Positions 62,327 to 64,000 of a stretch of DNA of 64,000 nucleotides are shown piece by piece. The notes beneath the pieces are model-generated. The model did no database searches and was not told the DNA's origin. It saw only the letters and a list, made by a program, of their open reading frames with translations. Within the stretch, counting starts at the first letter, position 1, and each line of letters starts with the position of its first letter. Where the stretch lies: assembly GCA_932294295.1 (NCBI GenBank), contig OW028581.1, positions 17,342,662 through 17,406,661 on the forward strand. Reading direction: 5' to 3'. The DNA is from Alitta virens. Taxonomy: Eukaryota; Annelida; Polychaeta; Phyllodocida; Nereididae. Made by a program: the position numbers and the translations under genes.

Positions 62327-63608
62327 TTAGTCAATAGCGAAAAGGGAAGAGTTATCTGCCTGACTTTTAAGTATTGTTAAAGTATTTTATTTAGGGGGAG
62401 TGTCCTCCCTGGAGTGACCAATGGCTTCATGAACTGGTGTAAAATAATCAATAGCCGTTTGTATACATCCACATAGTCCAGTTAATCTTTGTATATTGTT
62501 GAATGGGAATTAATTGCCTGACAGGTTGCTTTTTGAAATTCTTTTCAAATGTGTGACCTGATGACTTGTCAATGTAGATAATTGTGCTGATTCAGAACTT
62601 TGCAAAATAATCTAGAATAATATTTTGCATGCTGCAGTAGTTAAACATGTTCAAATATGATCATTGATGATACATTCAGTTTAATCAGCATCCTGTCAGT
62701 TATGACAAAACTGGGATGTGCTGGAATTATGATTATTATTGATTATGCAAGTTTTAATTGTATTTAGTCCACTAAATTGTATCATTGTTTATCATGAGCA
62801 AATTGAGGCCTTATGTAGTTTTCAAGTGTCAAATATACTTTTCAATTGCTTTTATCAGGTTTATCATACACATTCTATCTGCATTATAGTCTGGCCATTT
62901 AATTGAGCCAGTATTGTTTGATACTTAGTCAATAATTGGATTTATTGAATGTCAACGCTGGAGTCGCTTCTGTACCATCTCACCATTATTTTTGCCTCTT
63001 AGTTGTGAATATCATAAATATTGACATAGTGTGACTAGTGGATGTTCTGGTATTTCTACAATCTTCTGCAGTTCTGTCGACATTGATATTAAGTTATTAA
63101 GTATATGTCTTTCTGGGAGTGATTAACATTGATTAAGATGGACAAAATAGGACCTCTTACCACTGCTTACCTTAAATATCAAAGCCTATCAAAATAGCCA
63201 TATTGTTATTGGATGCAGAGGTTTGTATCAGCAGCTGATCAGTGGGTATATAAAGTTGTATGAAGATCTATTCCGATTATTGGAAATTGATAACCGTGGT
63301 CATAATTCAAATAGCTACATTTGTGTTGAATAGTTTCCTTGTTACAGTTGACAGTTGAGTTGCTTCAGTTTGGGTTTTGTTTTGTCATTGTAAACGTTCA
63401 ACATGTTGTTCAAGTGTTGATTGCATTTTCACTTGTTCATGGCATTTTCACACTTTATTCTTGAAGCTGCGATAAGCATCATGAGTAGTTTTCACTTTCA
63501 GGTGGACTTGGTATCGAAATGTTAACTCGGATCATTGTTGAGGTGACTTCTCTATAAATTCTCTCTGACGACAACTCTTCATGTTCCATTGACAATCAAA
63601 ACATTCCA

Positions 63609-63899
63609 ATGGCTCTGTCAGGACTTATACAGATCTGCAAGAACTTAAACACTATGTTTAAAAACTTTTCCAACATTTTCCAAGGCATTTTTGGACTCCT
63701 CAGGATTATTCTGATTCCTCTGTGGAACGTTTTTAAGATACTTTTGTGGTCTATGAACACTGTCGATTACTACTGTACACGAATTAGGGTTTTATCAGAT
63801 GAGTATCTTATTCTTAGAGCATTGTCTTTTGTCGTCAATGGATTGTATAACTTCATCCAATGGATTATCGGGATTCTAGCCAGTCTGCTGTTTATAACG
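63609..63899 (+). CDS. First exon of a hydrophobic membrane protein, continues off the window
   Basis: The ATG frame of 97 codons ends at a good donor (ACG before GTATGC) in phase 0. An acceptor-like TTTCAG at about 63,501 suggests a 5' UTR intron. The protein has hydrophobic stretches at about 23-50 and 70-97 (IFGLLRIILIPLWNVFKILL; FVVNGLYNFIQWIIGILASL), so it is an integral membrane protein. I do not recognise it with confidence. The style of repeated short hydrophobic helices recalls the N-terminal part of RNF26, but that is only an impression. The rest lies beyond 64,000. Confidence 0.45.
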
Positions 63900-64000
63900 G
63901 TATGCTCATAATTACATTTCATGTTTGGTACTTATAATCGCTATTTCTTTGTCTGCTCCGTAGTCATTTGCAGAATGAGTTCATCAGTTTGTATAGGCAT

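Larger units (their letters stand above)
59211..63608. other. Intronic or intergenic DNA without confirmed exons
   Basis: Apart from the candidate exon, the local duplication and the MITE at 61690, I see no conserved coding sequence in these 4.4 kb. A sequence at 61,330-61,385 (CTCAGTACTAAGACCACCTT) resembles one at 9,455-9,490 and is likely another diverged repeat. Confidence 0.45.

Overview
The window is animal (metazoan) nuclear DNA. It is AT-rich, its genes are split by many GT-AG introns, and it carries tRNA-derived SINEs, several kinds of MITE, a LINE fragment and kilobase-scale tetranucleotide satellites. The reconstructed proteins are clear orthologues of conserved animal genes, and the intron-rich structure and repeat types fit a marine invertebrate. 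I cannot name the phylum or species. I see no rRNA, tRNA gene, CRISPR, prokaryotic operon or virus.

Region by region. (1) 1-20,940: a six-coding-exon SIAH ubiquitin ligase on the + strand, with a CRE/E-box promoter near 2.1 kb and a 14.6-kb second coding intron that hosts SINE copies, a 39-bp minisatellite, a MITE and a perfect palindrome. (2) 20,941-32,204: gene-poor DNA, including a 2.4-kb TATC/AATC satellite with a hAT-type MITE inserted in it, and an 0.8-kb TTTC-rich pyrimidine tract. (3) 32,205-38,464: TADA3 on the minus strand in ten coding exons, its introns holding four copies of one MITE family. (4) 39,368-41,361: PIGV on the + strand in three exons, head to head with TADA3 across a promoter containing the palindrome GTCACGTGAC. 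(5) 43,971-50,110: a DUF829/TMEM53-type alpha/beta hydrolase on the minus strand, whose first intron carries an almost perfect 1.7-kb tandem duplication. (6) 50,592-58,658: ABCB8, a mitochondrial half-size ABC transporter, on the minus strand in 19 coding exons. (7) 58,977 onward: the 5' end of an unrecognised gene with a PCNA-binding (PIP) box, divergent from ABCB8; then a PIF/Harbinger-like MITE; then at 63,609 a first exon encoding a hydrophobic membrane protein that runs off the window.

The genes do not form a pathway. SIAH is a RING E3 ligase, TADA3 a histone-acetyltransferase adaptor, PIGV an ER GPI-anchor mannosyltransferase and ABCB8 an inner-mitochondrial-membrane transporter. The visible organisation is two divergent promoter pairs (TADA3/PIGV and ABCB8/PIP-box gene) and a minus-strand tandem pair (ABCB8 then the DUF829 gene). 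All exon boundaries were read by eye from splice signals, reading-frame phase and family conservation. For the five main genes the summed coding length is an exact multiple of three. I did not find a convincing new molecular system. The most unusual signals are the 1.7-kb duplication with its hairpin, the SINE-end-derived CRE minisatellite, the MITE families, and the PIP-box gene with a duplicated candidate exon.
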